The notes under the pieces: generated by a model | The model's input: the letters and a program-made list of their open reading frames with translations, nothing else | What the model was told of the DNA's origin: nothing | Databases searched by the model: none | Shown here: piece after piece, positions 37,029 through 45,668 of the stretch | Numbering within the stretch: position 1 is the stretch's first letter | Layout: each line of letters begins with the position of its first letter | Source: Vreelandella rituensis | Lineage (GTDB): Bacteria > Pseudomonadota > Gammaproteobacteria > Pseudomonadales > Halomonadaceae | Length of the DNA stretch: 49,598 bases | Assembly: GCF_003336665.1 (NCBI RefSeq) | Contig: NZ_QPIJ01000033.1 | Span: forward strand, 1 to 49,598 | Direction: 5' to 3' | Program-made: the position numbers and the translations under genes

Positions 37029-37592
37029 ATGCTGTCACGTTTTTCGACATGCCTGGCGCACCTGGAAGAAATCGCCGCCGCCTTTCTGGCGGCGGCGATT
37101 ACCTTGTTGATTCTGACCAATGTCGCCTTTCGCGCCCTGGGCAACCCGCTCTACTGGATCAGTGAACTGGCGATTTACGCCATGATCTGGATGACTTTCC
37201 TGATTGGCGGGGCGGTGCTCAAGCGTCGCCAGGGTATCGCAGTTACCTTGTTAAGTGATGCCCTGCCGAGCTTCGGGCGCAAGCTGATCGGGGTATTCGT
37301 GGATACCATGGTGCTCGGGTTCGCCTTGATACTGCTGTGGCTGTGCTGGCGCTGGTATCAACCCTGGGCCTTGATGCAGGCGGGGTTCGATACGCGTACT
37401 TTTCAAGGCGAGACGTTCAACTTCATCTATGCCGAAAACACCTCGACGTTGGGCATGAGGAAGTTCTGGCTGTGGCTGATCCTGCCCTGGTTTGCCTTTT
37501 CACTGAGCCTGCATGGGGCGACCAACCTTTGGCAGTCGCTGACAGGCTTGGGCGACCCGGCGAGTGACCCTTCCACGGAGCCGCCGCCATGA
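37029..37592 (+). CDS. TRAP transporter small permease (DctQ family)
   Basis: 187 residues with four predicted membrane helices. The family segment NPLYWISELAIYAMIWMTFL and the VAFRALGNP turn are typical of DctQ. It links the solute-binding protein to the large permease in the inner membrane. ATG 37029 has GGAG nearby; an in-frame TTG lies three bases earlier. The stop overlaps the dctM ATG by four bases (ATGA), and dctP ends 40 bases upstream, so the three genes form one operon. Confidence 0.88.
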   Translation: MLSRFSTCLAHLEEIAAAFLAAAITLLILTNVAFRALGNPLYWISELAIYAMIWMTFLIGGAVLKRRQGIAVTLLSDALPSFGRKLIGVFVDTMVLGFALILLWLCWRWYQPWALMQAGFDTRTFQGETFNFIYAENTSTLGMRKFWLWLILPWFAFSLSLHGATNLWQSLTGLGDPASDPSTEPPP

Positions 37593-38854
37593 CAATCGTG
37601 ATATTCAGCGTATTGCTGCTGGGGGCGGTGCCGATCGCCCTGGTACTGGCGTTGACCGCCCTGTGGTACATCCAGGCCTCCGGTAATACGGTGTTGTTCG
37701 ACTCCTATCCCCAACAGCTTTTCAGTGCGGTGGAAAGCTATGGCCTCTTGGCGATTCCGCTGTTCATGCTGGCCGGTGAATTGATGAACGAAGGCGGACT
37801 GACCAAGCGTTTGATCGCCTTGGCGCGTATTTTCGTGGGTGGCTTTCGTGGTGGTCTGGCCTACATCAATCTGGTCGCCAACATGATGATGGCGGCGATC
37901 ATCGGCTCGGCCGCCTCGCAGATCGCGATCATGTCCCGAGCCATGGTGCCGGCCATGCAACAGGAGGGCTACAGCAAGTCCTACAGTGCCGCGATTACCG
38001 CGGCCGGCGGCTTGCTCTCGCCGATCATTCCGCCCTCGATGTTGTTCGTGCTGTTCGGGGTGATGGCCCAGGTGCCGATTGCTGAAATGTTCATTGCCGG
38101 CATTCTGCCGGGGTTGCTGCTCGGCTTTACCTTTTTCGTCACCATCGCGGTGGTGGGCCTGGTACAGCAGTATCCGCGTGGAGAATGGCCCAGCCGCCGC
38201 CAGGCGCTTCACGATCTGCTCATGGGCCTGCCGGCGTTGAGTATTCCCCTGATCATTATCGGCGGCATATTGCTGGGCTTGGCCACTCCCACGGAGTCCG
38301 CCGCCCTGGCGTCACTGGCTGCGCTTTTGATCGGGCGCTTCGTGTATGGCGATTTGCGATTCGGTCACCTCCCCCTGGTGCTGCGGCGCACGGCAGTCAA
38401 TGCGGGGCTGGTGATCATGCTGATCGCCGCCGCCGGGGTGTTCGGCTGGGTGGTGGTTTACGAGCGTTTGCCGCAAATGGCGGCGGCCTGGATCGCCGCC
38501 CTGACCACCGACCCATTCCTGTTCTTGTTGCTGCTGATCGGGGTGCTGTTGCTGGTGGGGATGATTATCGACGGCATTGCCGCCCTGATCCTGGTGGTGC
38601 CCATACTGCTGCCTATCGCTCAGGAGCAGTTCGGCATAAGCCCCTATCAGTTCGGCGTGGTGGTCTGTCTGACGTTGGTGATGGGGCTTTTGACCCCGCC
38701 GGTGGGGGCGGGGCTGTTCATTGCCTCCTCGATGACCGGGGCGCCGCCGTTGAAAATTTTCCGCTCTCTGCTGCCTTTCCTGCTCGCCACCCTGGTGACG
38801 CTGGTGCTATTGGCCTGGCAGCCCTGGTTGACTACCGGGCTGATCGGGCGCTGA
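37589..38854 (+). CDS. TRAP transporter large permease (DctM family)
   Basis: 421 residues, about 12 predicted helices. Family motifs: ESYGLLAIPLFMLAGELMNE, AAGGLLSPIIPPSMLFVLFG and LATPTESAALASLAALLIG, the last near the sodium/substrate site. DctM proteins drive sodium-coupled uptake by an elevator mechanism. The 3' end overlaps the LysR gene on the opposite strand by 48 bases, and no terminator is seen between them. Confidence 0.92.
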   Translation: MTIVIFSVLLLGAVPIALVLALTALWYIQASGNTVLFDSYPQQLFSAVESYGLLAIPLFMLAGELMNEGGLTKRLIALARIFVGGFRGGLAYINLVANMMMAAIIGSAASQIAIMSRAMVPAMQQEGYSKSYSAAITAAGGLLSPIIPPSMLFVLFGVMAQVPIAEMFIAGILPGLLLGFTFFVTIAVVGLVQQYPRGEWPSRRQALHDLLMGLPALSIPLIIIGGILLGLATPTESAALASLAALLIGRFVYGDLRFGHLPLVLRRTAVNAGLVIMLIAAAGVFGWVVVYERLPQMAAAWIAALTTDPFLFLLLLIGVLLLVGMIIDGIAALILVVPILLPIAQEQFGISPYQFGVVVCLTLVMGLLTPPVGAGLFIASSMTGAPPLKIFRSLLPFLLATLVTLVLLAWQPWLTTGLIGR

Positions 38855-39808
38855 AAATTCGGCTGCCGAGACATGCTCGGGTATCACCAGGGTGGCGCTG
38901 TCACCCATCAGGAAGTCCCGATTGAGCTTCAGCGCTTCACGCAGAAAATCCCACAACAAGCGCACCCGCGCCAGGCGGCGTTGTTCCTGGCGGGCGGTGA
39001 TCCAGAACTGACGAGTCACCGTCACCTCGTCTTCCAGTACGCGCACCAATGAGGCCGTGGGTTCGGCCATGAAACAAGGCAGCACCGCAAGCCCGGCACC
39101 ATGCAGGGTGGCACTGTACTGAGTGGTGACGCTGGTGCTGCGAATACTGAAATGCGCCTCTTCGCTGAGGCTGCTGGCGGGTAACAAGGGGTCGAGATAA
39201 CTCAGCTGGTCGCTGAAGATAAGATCGTCCACATAGCCGACCAGCGGGTGGCGGGCCAGCGCAGCCAGGGTTGTGGGGGCGCCGTGGCCCGCCAGGTAAT
39301 CCTGGCTCGCGTAAAGGCGCAGCCGATAGTCGCATAGCCTTGAAATTACCAGGCCCGGGCTTACCGGGCGTTCGATGGTAATCGCAAGGTCCGCTTCGTG
39401 GCGGCTCAAGTTGACCACTCGGGGCAGGGCGAGAATATCCAGGGTAATGCCCGGGTGTCTGCGGCAGAAGGCGGAAAGCAGTGGAGCGATCACCCAGGTG
39501 CCGAAACCTTCCGTCACTCCCAAGCGTATCTGGCCGCTGACCTGATGATTCTTGTTGGACAGGTTTTCCCCGGCTTCCTCGGCATGGCGGGCCATTTCCT
39601 CGGCATAGGCCAACAGCTGCTGGCCGGCTTCCGTCAGGTGATAGCCGTGGGTGCTGCGCTCGAACAGTTGGGTGTTGAGTTGTTGTTCGAAACGCCTTGT
39701 ACGCCGCGACAAGGTGGAATGATCCAGCCCCAGGCGCCGAGCGGCATCGGTGAGCCGACGGCTGCGCGCCACTTCGAGAAAGATTTGAATGTCATGCCAG
39801 TCGAGCAT
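38807..39808 (-). CDS. LysR-family transcriptional regulator
   Basis: 333 residues. The N-terminal winged helix-turn-helix (DIQIFLEVARSRRLTDAARR ... DHSTLSRRTRRFEQQL) is followed by a linker helix and a periplasmic-binding-type effector domain (IRLGVTEGFGTWVIAPLLSA). ATG 39808 was chosen because the HTH starts directly after it. The gene is divergent from mmsA with a perfect palindrome in between, the classic LysR arrangement, so mmsA is the probable target; the TRAP genes on the other side may be as well. The effector is unknown. Confidence 0.92.
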   Translation of the reverse strand: MLDWHDIQIFLEVARSRRLTDAARRLGLDHSTLSRRTRRFEQQLNTQLFERSTHGYHLTEAGQQLLAYAEEMARHAEEAGENLSNKNHQVSGQIRLGVTEGFGTWVIAPLLSAFCRRHPGITLDILALPRVVNLSRHEADLAITIERPVSPGLVISRLCDYRLRLYASQDYLAGHGAPTTLAALARHPLVGYVDDLIFSDQLSYLDPLLPASSLSEEAHFSIRSTSVTTQYSATLHGAGLAVLPCFMAEPTASLVRVLEDEVTVTRQFWITARQEQRRLARVRLLWDFLREALKLNRDFLMGDSATLVIPEHVSAAEFSAPDQPGSQPGLPGQ

Positions 39809-39850
39809 GGGGGCTCCGCTTGCAACGTAAGGGGTCTGTTTTGGGTAGCT

Positions 39851-39872
39851 GTTTGTGCAATTATGCACAAAC
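39851..39872. promoter_or_regulatory. Perfect palindrome, probable LysR operator
   Basis: Arms GTTTGTGCA (39851-39859) and TGCACAAAC (39864-39872) around ATTA. It contains the T-N11-A pattern of LysR boxes and sits 42 bases upstream of the regulator's start and 137 bases upstream of mmsA. A second, shorter inverted repeat TGTGT-ttgt-ACACA lies at 39939-39952, nearer mmsA, where an activation site would be expected. Sequence is direct; the role is inferred. Confidence 0.7.
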
Positions 39873-40008
39873 AATGTGCCTGAGTGCCCGTTGTCAGGCA
39901 ATCCGACCTGCGGATAGACTCCTCGTTACTACTATTCGTGTGTTTGTACACATAACGTCTAACAAACGAAAAATTGATAGGCAAACAATAATTTATAGGA
40001 GCAACGCC

Positions 40009-41508
40009 ATGACCGTCCGCGAAATCCCCATGATTATCGATGGCCAGCCGGTTCAATCAAAAAGCCAGGAATGGCGCGAGGTGGTCAACCCGGCTACCCA
40101 GGAAGTGGTCGCCCGAGTGCCATTTTGTACGCCTGAAGAAGTCGATCAGGCGGTTGCCAGCGCCAAGGAAGCCTTCAAGACTTGGCGCAAGACGTCGCTG
40201 GGCAAGCGCATGCGTATCATGCTCAAGTTCCAGGCGCTGGTACGCGATAACGTTTCCGAGCTGGCCGCACTGATCACCGAAGAGCACGGCAAGACGTTGC
40301 CGGATGCCGAAGGCGAGGTGGGCCGTGGCCTGGAAGTGATCGAGCACGCCTGTTCGATCACTTCCCTGCAGCTTGGCGAATTGGCCGAGAACGCCGGTAG
40401 CGAGATCGACGTCTACACCATGCACCAGCCGCTGGGCGTGGGGGCGGGTATTACCGCCTTCAACTTCCCGATCATGCTGCCGTGCTTCATGTTCCCGCTG
40501 GCCATTGCCACCGGCAACACCTTCATTCTGAAGCCTTCCGAACAGGACCCCAGCTCTACCATGCGTCTGGTCGAACTGGCTCACGAAGCGGGCATTCCGG
40601 CAGGGGTGCTCAATGTGGTGCATGGCGGCCCGGATGTCGCCAATCAGATCTGCGACCACACGGACATCAAGGCCCTCTCGTTCATCGGCTCCACCCATGT
40701 GGGTACGCACATCTATCGCCGCGCCAGTGACGCGGGCAAGCGTGTGCAATCCATGATGGGCGCCAAGAACCACTGTGTGGTGATGCCGGATGCCAACCGT
40801 AGCCAGGCCATCAACAATCTGCTGGGTTCCGCCTTCGGCGCCGCCGGTCAGCGCTGCATGGCCAACTCCGTCGTGGTGCTGGTTGGGGATGCACGTGAGT
40901 GGCTCGAAGATATTGTCGAAGGCGCGCGTAACATGAAAGTCGGCCCCGGTACCCAGCGTGACGCCGACCTCGGCCCGCTGGTATCGCCCGCCGCCAAGGA
41001 GCGTGTCGAACGCTTGATCGGGGTGGGTGAGAAGGAAGGCGCCAGGCTGATGATTGATGGGCGTGGCTGCGAGGTGGAAGGCTATCCCAAGGGTAACTTC
41101 GTCGGCCCGACCCTGTTCGCCGATGTGACCGCCGACATGACCATCTATCGTGAAGAAGTGTTCGGCCCGGTACTCTGTGTGGTCAACGTCGAAACGCTGG
41201 ATGACGCCATTGCCTTCGTCAATGCCAACCCCAATGGCAACGGCACCTCGATCTTCACCAATTCCGGCTGGGTGGCGCGTCGCTATGAAAGCGATATCGA
41301 TGTCGGTCAGGTGGGTATCAACGTGCCTATCCCGGTGCCGGTGGCCTACTTCAGCTTTACCGGCTCACGGGCCTCGAAGCTGGGAGACATGGGTCCCAAC
41401 GGCAAGCAGGCCATCGCTTTCTGGACCCAGACCAAGACCGTTACCGCGCGTTGGTTCGAGCCGGAAAACGTCTCCAGCGGCATCAACAGCACCATTTCGT
41501 TAGGTTAG
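40009..41508 (+). CDS. mmsA: CoA-acylating methylmalonate-semialdehyde dehydrogenase
   Basis: 499 residues, ALDH superfamily. Catalytic Cys283 is in AAGQRCMANSVVVLVG. The replacement of the usual general-base glutamate region by MGAKNHCVVMPDAN and the IVPIPVP-like stretch NVPIPVPVAYFSFTGSR mark the MmsA/IolA branch, which makes acyl-CoA rather than a free acid. It converts methylmalonate or malonate semialdehyde to propionyl- or acetyl-CoA in valine, beta-alanine or inositol breakdown. TAGGAG at 39996-40001 supports ATG 40009. No partner mmsB is adjacent. A terminator follows. Confidence 0.94.
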   Translation: MTVREIPMIIDGQPVQSKSQEWREVVNPATQEVVARVPFCTPEEVDQAVASAKEAFKTWRKTSLGKRMRIMLKFQALVRDNVSELAALITEEHGKTLPDAEGEVGRGLEVIEHACSITSLQLGELAENAGSEIDVYTMHQPLGVGAGITAFNFPIMLPCFMFPLAIATGNTFILKPSEQDPSSTMRLVELAHEAGIPAGVLNVVHGGPDVANQICDHTDIKALSFIGSTHVGTHIYRRASDAGKRVQSMMGAKNHCVVMPDANRSQAINNLLGSAFGAAGQRCMANSVVVLVGDAREWLEDIVEGARNMKVGPGTQRDADLGPLVSPAAKERVERLIGVGEKEGARLMIDGRGCEVEGYPKGNFVGPTLFADVTADMTIYREEVFGPVLCVVNVETLDDAIAFVNANPNGNGTSIFTNSGWVARRYESDIDVGQVGINVPIPVPVAYFSFTGSRASKLGDMGPNGKQAIAFWTQTKTVTARWFEPENVSSGINSTISLG

Positions 41509-41533
41509 AATTGTGTTGGAGGTAGCGTTATAA

Positions 41534-41565
41534 GAACGGCCCCGTCTGCAAAGGCGGGGCCGTTC
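41534..41565. terminator. Bidirectional hairpin terminator after mmsA
   Basis: An 11-bp perfect stem, GAACGGCCCCG (41534-41544) and CGGGGCCGTTC (41555-41565). It lies between the convergent mmsA and the gene at 41597. The flank toward mmsA lacks a T-run; on the minus strand TTATAAC follows. Stem strength makes termination in both directions likely. Confidence 0.75.
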
Positions 41566-41596
41566 GTCCGTGCATGAGTCGGTATGCTGAGCGGTG

Positions 41597-42289
41597 TCAG
41601 AAATTCTCGAACAGGGGAATCGATTGCGTGAGCAATCTTTCCATGGGAACCAGCTGGCTTTCGTGAAGAATCAACAGGCTTTCTTCGGTGCGGTAGTCCG
41701 GGCCGGGAGGGATCACCACGGCAAACTCACCTTCTTCCAGATGGAATTCGTGTATCTCGCGTAGCCCTTGAGGCGTTTCACAGTGAGCGCAACGGTAGGA
41801 GTCGTCTTCACTGTAAACCAGGCGATGATAAATCTTGAAGAAGGTGTACAGCGCCAGTCCCTCTTCAAAAGCTGGCCAGCGGGCGGGAATGGTACGTGTT
41901 TCGGTATCCAGCACCTGGCCCTTGGCGTGAGCCTTGGTGATAGCGGCATCCAGCGGTTTGGCCAGCAGCGAGAGATCGTCGCTGGGAAAAGCGCTACCTT
42001 TCTGCGTGGCGAGGGTGAATTCGTCCACCGCTTTTTGAAAATCGCTGATGCTGTTTAGATGATAATCGGCATTGAGCAGCGCTTGCGGCTCGAAGCCGCC
42101 GTTTTCCCAGCCATGAATCACCCTGAGAGTGAGGTGTCCGCGCTTTAAAGGGCGTGCTACCAACAAGTGCAACATGATACGAATATGCAGTTGTCGCTCG
42201 TCGGCATCATTGCCGAACGCATGATAAGGATCGGCAAACAGTTCATGCAGACGACCCGGGGTATGTTCCTTGGCTTCGGTGTAACGCAT
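41597..42289 (-). CDS. Unknown 230-residue protein with one CxxC pair
   Basis: 230 residues, soluble, mostly helical, acidic. One CxxC pair occurs in YRCAHCETPQGLREIHEFHL, perhaps a partial zinc knuckle or redox pair with the two histidines that follow. The C-terminal part (EEGEFAVVIPPGPDYRTEES) reads as beta-rich. I do not recognise the family. It is convergent with mmsA across a terminator and divergent from the AhpD-like gene. GGAAGCAG precedes ATG 42289. A complete, unbroken gene of unknown job. Confidence 0.75.
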   Translation of the reverse strand: MRYTEAKEHTPGRLHELFADPYHAFGNDADERQLHIRIMLHLLVARPLKRGHLTLRVIHGWENGGFEPQALLNADYHLNSISDFQKAVDEFTLATQKGSAFPSDDLSLLAKPLDAAITKAHAKGQVLDTETRTIPARWPAFEEGLALYTFFKIYHRLVYSEDDSYRCAHCETPQGLREIHEFHLEEGEFAVVIPPGPDYRTEESLLILHESQLVPMERLLTQSIPLFENF

Positions 42290-42419
42290 AACTGCTTCCC
42301 TTGTTCTTATCGGGTATTGCGCGATAAATGCGCAGATTTATGATTGTTTATAATGACACGCAGTATGGCGAGAGGGGTCGAGAATTGGAAGAGCCAGGCT
42401 GTCATGCTGACGCCTGCTT

Positions 42420-42480
42420 CACAAAAACGCTACTCCATAAAAAGCCTGTTCCATAAAAACGCTGTTTCATAAAAAAAGGA
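42420..42480 (+). repeat. 16-bp tandem repeats upstream of the AhpD-like gene
   Basis: CACAAAAACGCTACTC (42420), CATAAAAAGCCTGTTC (42436), CATAAAAACGCTGTTT (42452) and a partial fourth unit CATAAAAAAAGG (42468) lie head to tail. The last unit merges with the Shine-Dalgarno AAGGAAG, seven bases before the ATG at 42487. Repeat number could therefore alter leader length or translation. Not a known regulator site to me. Confidence 0.75.
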
Positions 42481-42486
42481 AGCATC

Positions 42487-43083
42487 ATGAGTATTCCGAT
42501 CAGTCGTTTTCCTCTTCCGGAAACCCTGGAAGAGTTGCCAGAAGATATTCATTCCACCATCTTGGCGGTACAGGAGAAGGCCGGTTTCGTGCCCAATGTC
42601 TTCTTGATGCTGGCACATCGCCCGGCGGAATTTCGGGCTTTCTTCGCTTATCACGATGCCTTGATGGAGCGCGAGTCCGATACTCTCACCAAGGCTGAAA
42701 AAGAGATGATCGTGGTGGCCACCAGCGCGCGTAATGCTTGCCTGTATTGTGTGGTGGCCCATGGCGCCCTGTTGCGCATCTACAGCAAGAATCCGCTCCT
42801 TGCCGACCAGGTGGCGATCAACTATCAGCTGGCATCGATCAACCAGCGCCAGCAGACAATGCTGGACTTCGCCATGCACTGCAGCCTGAACGTGGGCGAG
42901 CTGAGCAGCGATTGGGAGGCGCGCCTGATGGCGGCCGGTTTCACCCAGGACGATATCTGGGACATCGGCGCGGTGGCGGCGTTTTTCAGCTTGTCCAATC
43001 GCCTGGTCACACTTGCTGGAACACCGCCCAATGAAGAGTTCTATCTGATGGGACGTGTGCCGAGAGACAAGCCGGCCATGTAA
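42487..43083 (+). CDS. AhpD-like alkylhydroperoxidase / carboxymuconolactone decarboxylase family protein
   Basis: 198 residues, all helical. The redox motif is C85-x2-C88 with His92 in ARNACLYCVVAHG, preceded by the usual acidic/lysine stretch LTKAEKEMIVVATS. This belongs to the peroxidase-related branch of the AhpD family, which uses the CxxC pair to reduce peroxides with a thiol donor; the natural substrate is unknown. Expression may be affected by the 16-bp repeats in its leader. No operon partner; a TPP riboswitch for the next gene begins about 100 bases after the stop. Confidence 0.88.
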   Translation: MSIPISRFPLPETLEELPEDIHSTILAVQEKAGFVPNVFLMLAHRPAEFRAFFAYHDALMERESDTLTKAEKEMIVVATSARNACLYCVVAHGALLRIYSKNPLLADQVAINYQLASINQRQQTMLDFAMHCSLNVGELSSDWEARLMAAGFTQDDIWDIGAVAAFFSLSNRLVTLAGTPPNEEFYLMGRVPRDKPAM

Positions 43084-43180
43084 GAGATGCCACGCTCTGT
43101 CGACTGAACTTGGGACAACTTTGCAAATCCAGCACGGCTAAAGGATCATGCCGCTCTCGGCTTCGGCTGATTTTACATTC

Positions 43181-43286
43181 CACTCACTGTCGCCAGGGGA
43201 GTCCCGCTGCATTGCGAGGCGGGACTGAGATAGCGCAAGGCGCTGACCCTGGAACCTGATCCGGTTGATACCGGCGGAGGAAGTGC
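43181..43286 (+). promoter_or_regulatory. TPP (thiamine pyrophosphate) riboswitch
   Basis: The THI-box landmarks are all present in order: GGGGAGTCCCGC, GGCGGGACTGAGATAG, GCTGACCCTGGAACCTGATC, CGGTTGATACCGGCGGAGGA. The outer P1 helix can form between CACT in 43181-43190 and AGTG at 43282-43285. The Shine-Dalgarno GGAGG (43276-43280) lies within the 3' strand of the aptamer and the ATG follows at 43290. TPP binding would thus directly hide the ribosome site and shut off the transporter gene behind it. Confidence 0.95.
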
Positions 43287-43289
43287 GAC

Positions 43290-44666
43290 ATGCCTTACCT
43301 GACGTCTGCCGTGCTCGTCGCGGCACTCATGTGTTTTGCGTTTCTCGGGCTGCGCGCGCGCCGTGTCGACGGTCCCCTGGATGATTACGTCACGGCACGT
43401 AACTCACAAAATGCCTCGACTCTGGGGCTCTCGTTTCTGGCATCGGGAATGGGGGCGTGGATACTGTTCGCGCCGCCGGAAATCGGTGCCTTTGTCGGCC
43501 CGCTGGCCCTGGCGGGCTATGCCATCGGTTCGGCGCTGCCGTTCATTGTGCTGGGGCTTTATGGGCCGAAAATTCGCCGTCATTTACCGCAAGGGCGCAG
43601 TATCGGCGAGTTTGCCGAAGCTTGTTACGGGGCCGGGGTGCGCCGCTGGGTGTCGCTGGTCTCGGTGCTTTACATGGCCTGCTTTCTTGCCGCGGAGTTG
43701 ACCGCGATCGGTGCGATTACCGCCTTGCTTTCCGACGTGCCGCCGGCCTTGGTGGTGATAGGGGTGGCGCTGACCACACTGCTTTACACGGCCCTGGGAG
43801 GGTTGCGGGCGAGTCTGGCTACCGACCGCTGGCAAGCGTGGTTGTTGATTGCCTTGCTGGCGCTGGTGGGAGGCGTCGCTTGGTTGCGCTTGCCCGAGAT
43901 GCCGGTGGATGCGGTGATGCCTGCCATCCCGGTCGCCGGGGCCTTGAGCGTTGCCCTGACTCTGGTGATCGCGGTCACCGCGGCCAATCTCTTTCACCAG
44001 GGGTATTGGCAGCGGGTGTGGGCGGCGCGTGATGATAGAGCCTTGGGGCAAGGCGCTTGGCTGGGCGGCGGTATTACCGTCATTGTGGTGATGGTGGTCG
44101 GTGGCTTGGGGATGCTGGCGGCGATGAGCGGTGTAGCACTGGGCGAACCGCCGATTCCATTTTTTGCCTTGCTCAGCCAGGCCCCGGCCTGGTTGGCGCT
44201 ACCTGCCTTGGTGCTGGCGGTGACCTTGGTCGCCTCGAGTGTGGACACCCTGCAAAACGGGATTGCTTCCCTGGTGGTGGCGGATTCCGGCAAGCGCGGG
44301 TTGTCGATCGGTGCCGCTCGGCTGGTGACGGTGGCGCTGATGGTGCCGGTGGTCATCGTGGCCTTGCAGGGGCTTTCGGTACTGCGGCTGTTCCTGATTG
44401 CCGATTTGTTGTGCGCGGCTATCGTGGTGCCTGTGTTATTGGGTCTGTGGCAGCGGATGAGCGCCTTCTCCGCCGTGGCTGGCGGTGTGGCGGGTATGCT
44501 CGGCGCTGTGTTGCCCGGCTGGGTGACCCAGGGAAGCTTGATCGAGGGAATACTGGCGGCAAGTTTCCCCCACAGCATCCCCACCCTGGCGCCTTTTCTG
44601 GGCGCGCTTGTCGCCTCTACCCTGATCAGCCTGTTGCTTGCCTGGCTCATGCCGCGAAAGCAGTAG
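43290..44666 (+). CDS. Sodium:solute symporter family transporter, probable thiamine or precursor importer
   Basis: 458 residues with about 13 predicted membrane helices. The N-terminal DDYVTARNSQNASTLGLSFL and FLASGMGAWILFAPPEIGAF segments, and ALGGLRASLATDRWQAWLLI, are typical of the SSS (PutP/PanF-like) family. On family grounds alone the substrate would be open. The TPP riboswitch directly in front argues for uptake of thiamine or a thiamine building block. An SSS-type TPP-regulated carrier has been proposed before (ThiV), but I cannot tell by eye whether this is the same clade. ATG 43290 is set by the riboswitch Shine-Dalgarno. Confidence 0.88.
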   Translation: MPYLTSAVLVAALMCFAFLGLRARRVDGPLDDYVTARNSQNASTLGLSFLASGMGAWILFAPPEIGAFVGPLALAGYAIGSALPFIVLGLYGPKIRRHLPQGRSIGEFAEACYGAGVRRWVSLVSVLYMACFLAAELTAIGAITALLSDVPPALVVIGVALTTLLYTALGGLRASLATDRWQAWLLIALLALVGGVAWLRLPEMPVDAVMPAIPVAGALSVALTLVIAVTAANLFHQGYWQRVWAARDDRALGQGAWLGGGITVIVVMVVGGLGMLAAMSGVALGEPPIPFFALLSQAPAWLALPALVLAVTLVASSVDTLQNGIASLVVADSGKRGLSIGAARLVTVALMVPVVIVALQGLSVLRLFLIADLLCAAIVVPVLLGLWQRMSAFSAVAGGVAGMLGAVLPGWVTQGSLIEGILAASFPHSIPTLAPFLGALVASTLISLLLAWLMPRKQ

Positions 44667-44699
44667 CCAAGTGATGATTCGTTGAACCCCGGAGGTGGT

Positions 44700-45668
44700 A
44701 TGTTACGCACAATGCTGGTTTTCCCTGATGGCGAGTCCCGCCAGGGCGGCGAGGAACTGATCGCTACCTGGCGGGAGTCGACGGATGCGCATATCTGGAT
44801 CGATATGCAGGGGGAAACGCAGGACAGCGAGCGTACCTTGCTGGAAGCCTTCGACTGCCACCCCATGGCAATCAATGATGCGCATCGGGCGCGCCATCCG
44901 CCCAAGATCGAAGAATTCGAGACGCATACATTGGTCATCTATCGGGGAATTTCCTCCTTCGACGGCAAACTCAATTACGTGCCGCAACAGCTGTGCTTCT
45001 TTATTGGCGAGCGCTTCTTGATCAGCCTTCACCCGGGCATGGCGCTAAGCGTCGAGCGGCTATATAACGACCAGGGTAAGGCACTGCTGCTGCAGTCGCC
45101 GGAACAGGTGGCGCTGAAGGTGATGTATATCTCGGCCGGGTTTTACATTGATGGGCTGCTGGAATTTGAAGCCGAGCTGAGTGACCTTGAAGATGAGTTG
45201 CTGGAAGCGGGTAACGATGAATTGATGCGTCGCATCACCCTGTACCGTTCGCGGCTGGTCAAGATGCGGCGCATCTTCAGTTATCACCAGGGGATTACCC
45301 AGGAATTGATCGCCTATGATTATCGCCACCTTCCGCGCGATGTTGCCGAAACGCTGCACGCGATCAATGATGTTTATGAACGCTTCGAGCGTCTCTATAG
45401 CCTGACCCAGATGTATTACGACATCTGCGGCGACCTGGTGAACGGCTATATCTCGATTGCGTCTCACCAGCTCAATATCACCATGCGGGTCTTGACGGTG
45501 ATTACCGCGATTTTCGTGCCACTGACCTTCGTCGCCGGCATCTATGGGATGAACTTCGAATATATGCCTGAGCTGACCTTTCGCTACGCCTATTTCGTGG
45601 TATGGGGCGTGATGCTGGGAATTGGCATCAGCTTGATATGGCTGTTTCGCCGCAAGGGCTGGTTTTGA
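44700..45668 (+). CDS. CorA-family magnesium/divalent-cation transporter (ZntB-like)
   Basis: 322 residues. A large cytoplasmic alpha/beta domain with a long stalk helix (about 150-255) leads to two C-terminal membrane helices. The pore signature GMN is in FVAGIYGMNFEYMPEL. It forms a pentameric channel for magnesium, or zinc/cobalt in the ZntB branch; FEYMPEL fits CorA-like members. GGAGG at 44691-44695 supports ATG 44700. It starts 33 bases after the SSS transporter stop and may share its transcript, which would put it partly under thiamine control. Confidence 0.9.
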   Translation: MLRTMLVFPDGESRQGGEELIATWRESTDAHIWIDMQGETQDSERTLLEAFDCHPMAINDAHRARHPPKIEEFETHTLVIYRGISSFDGKLNYVPQQLCFFIGERFLISLHPGMALSVERLYNDQGKALLLQSPEQVALKVMYISAGFYIDGLLEFEAELSDLEDELLEAGNDELMRRITLYRSRLVKMRRIFSYHQGITQELIAYDYRHLPRDVAETLHAINDVYERFERLYSLTQMYYDICGDLVNGYISIASHQLNITMRVLTVITAIFVPLTFVAGIYGMNFEYMPELTFRYAYFVVWGVMLGIGISLIWLFRRKGWF

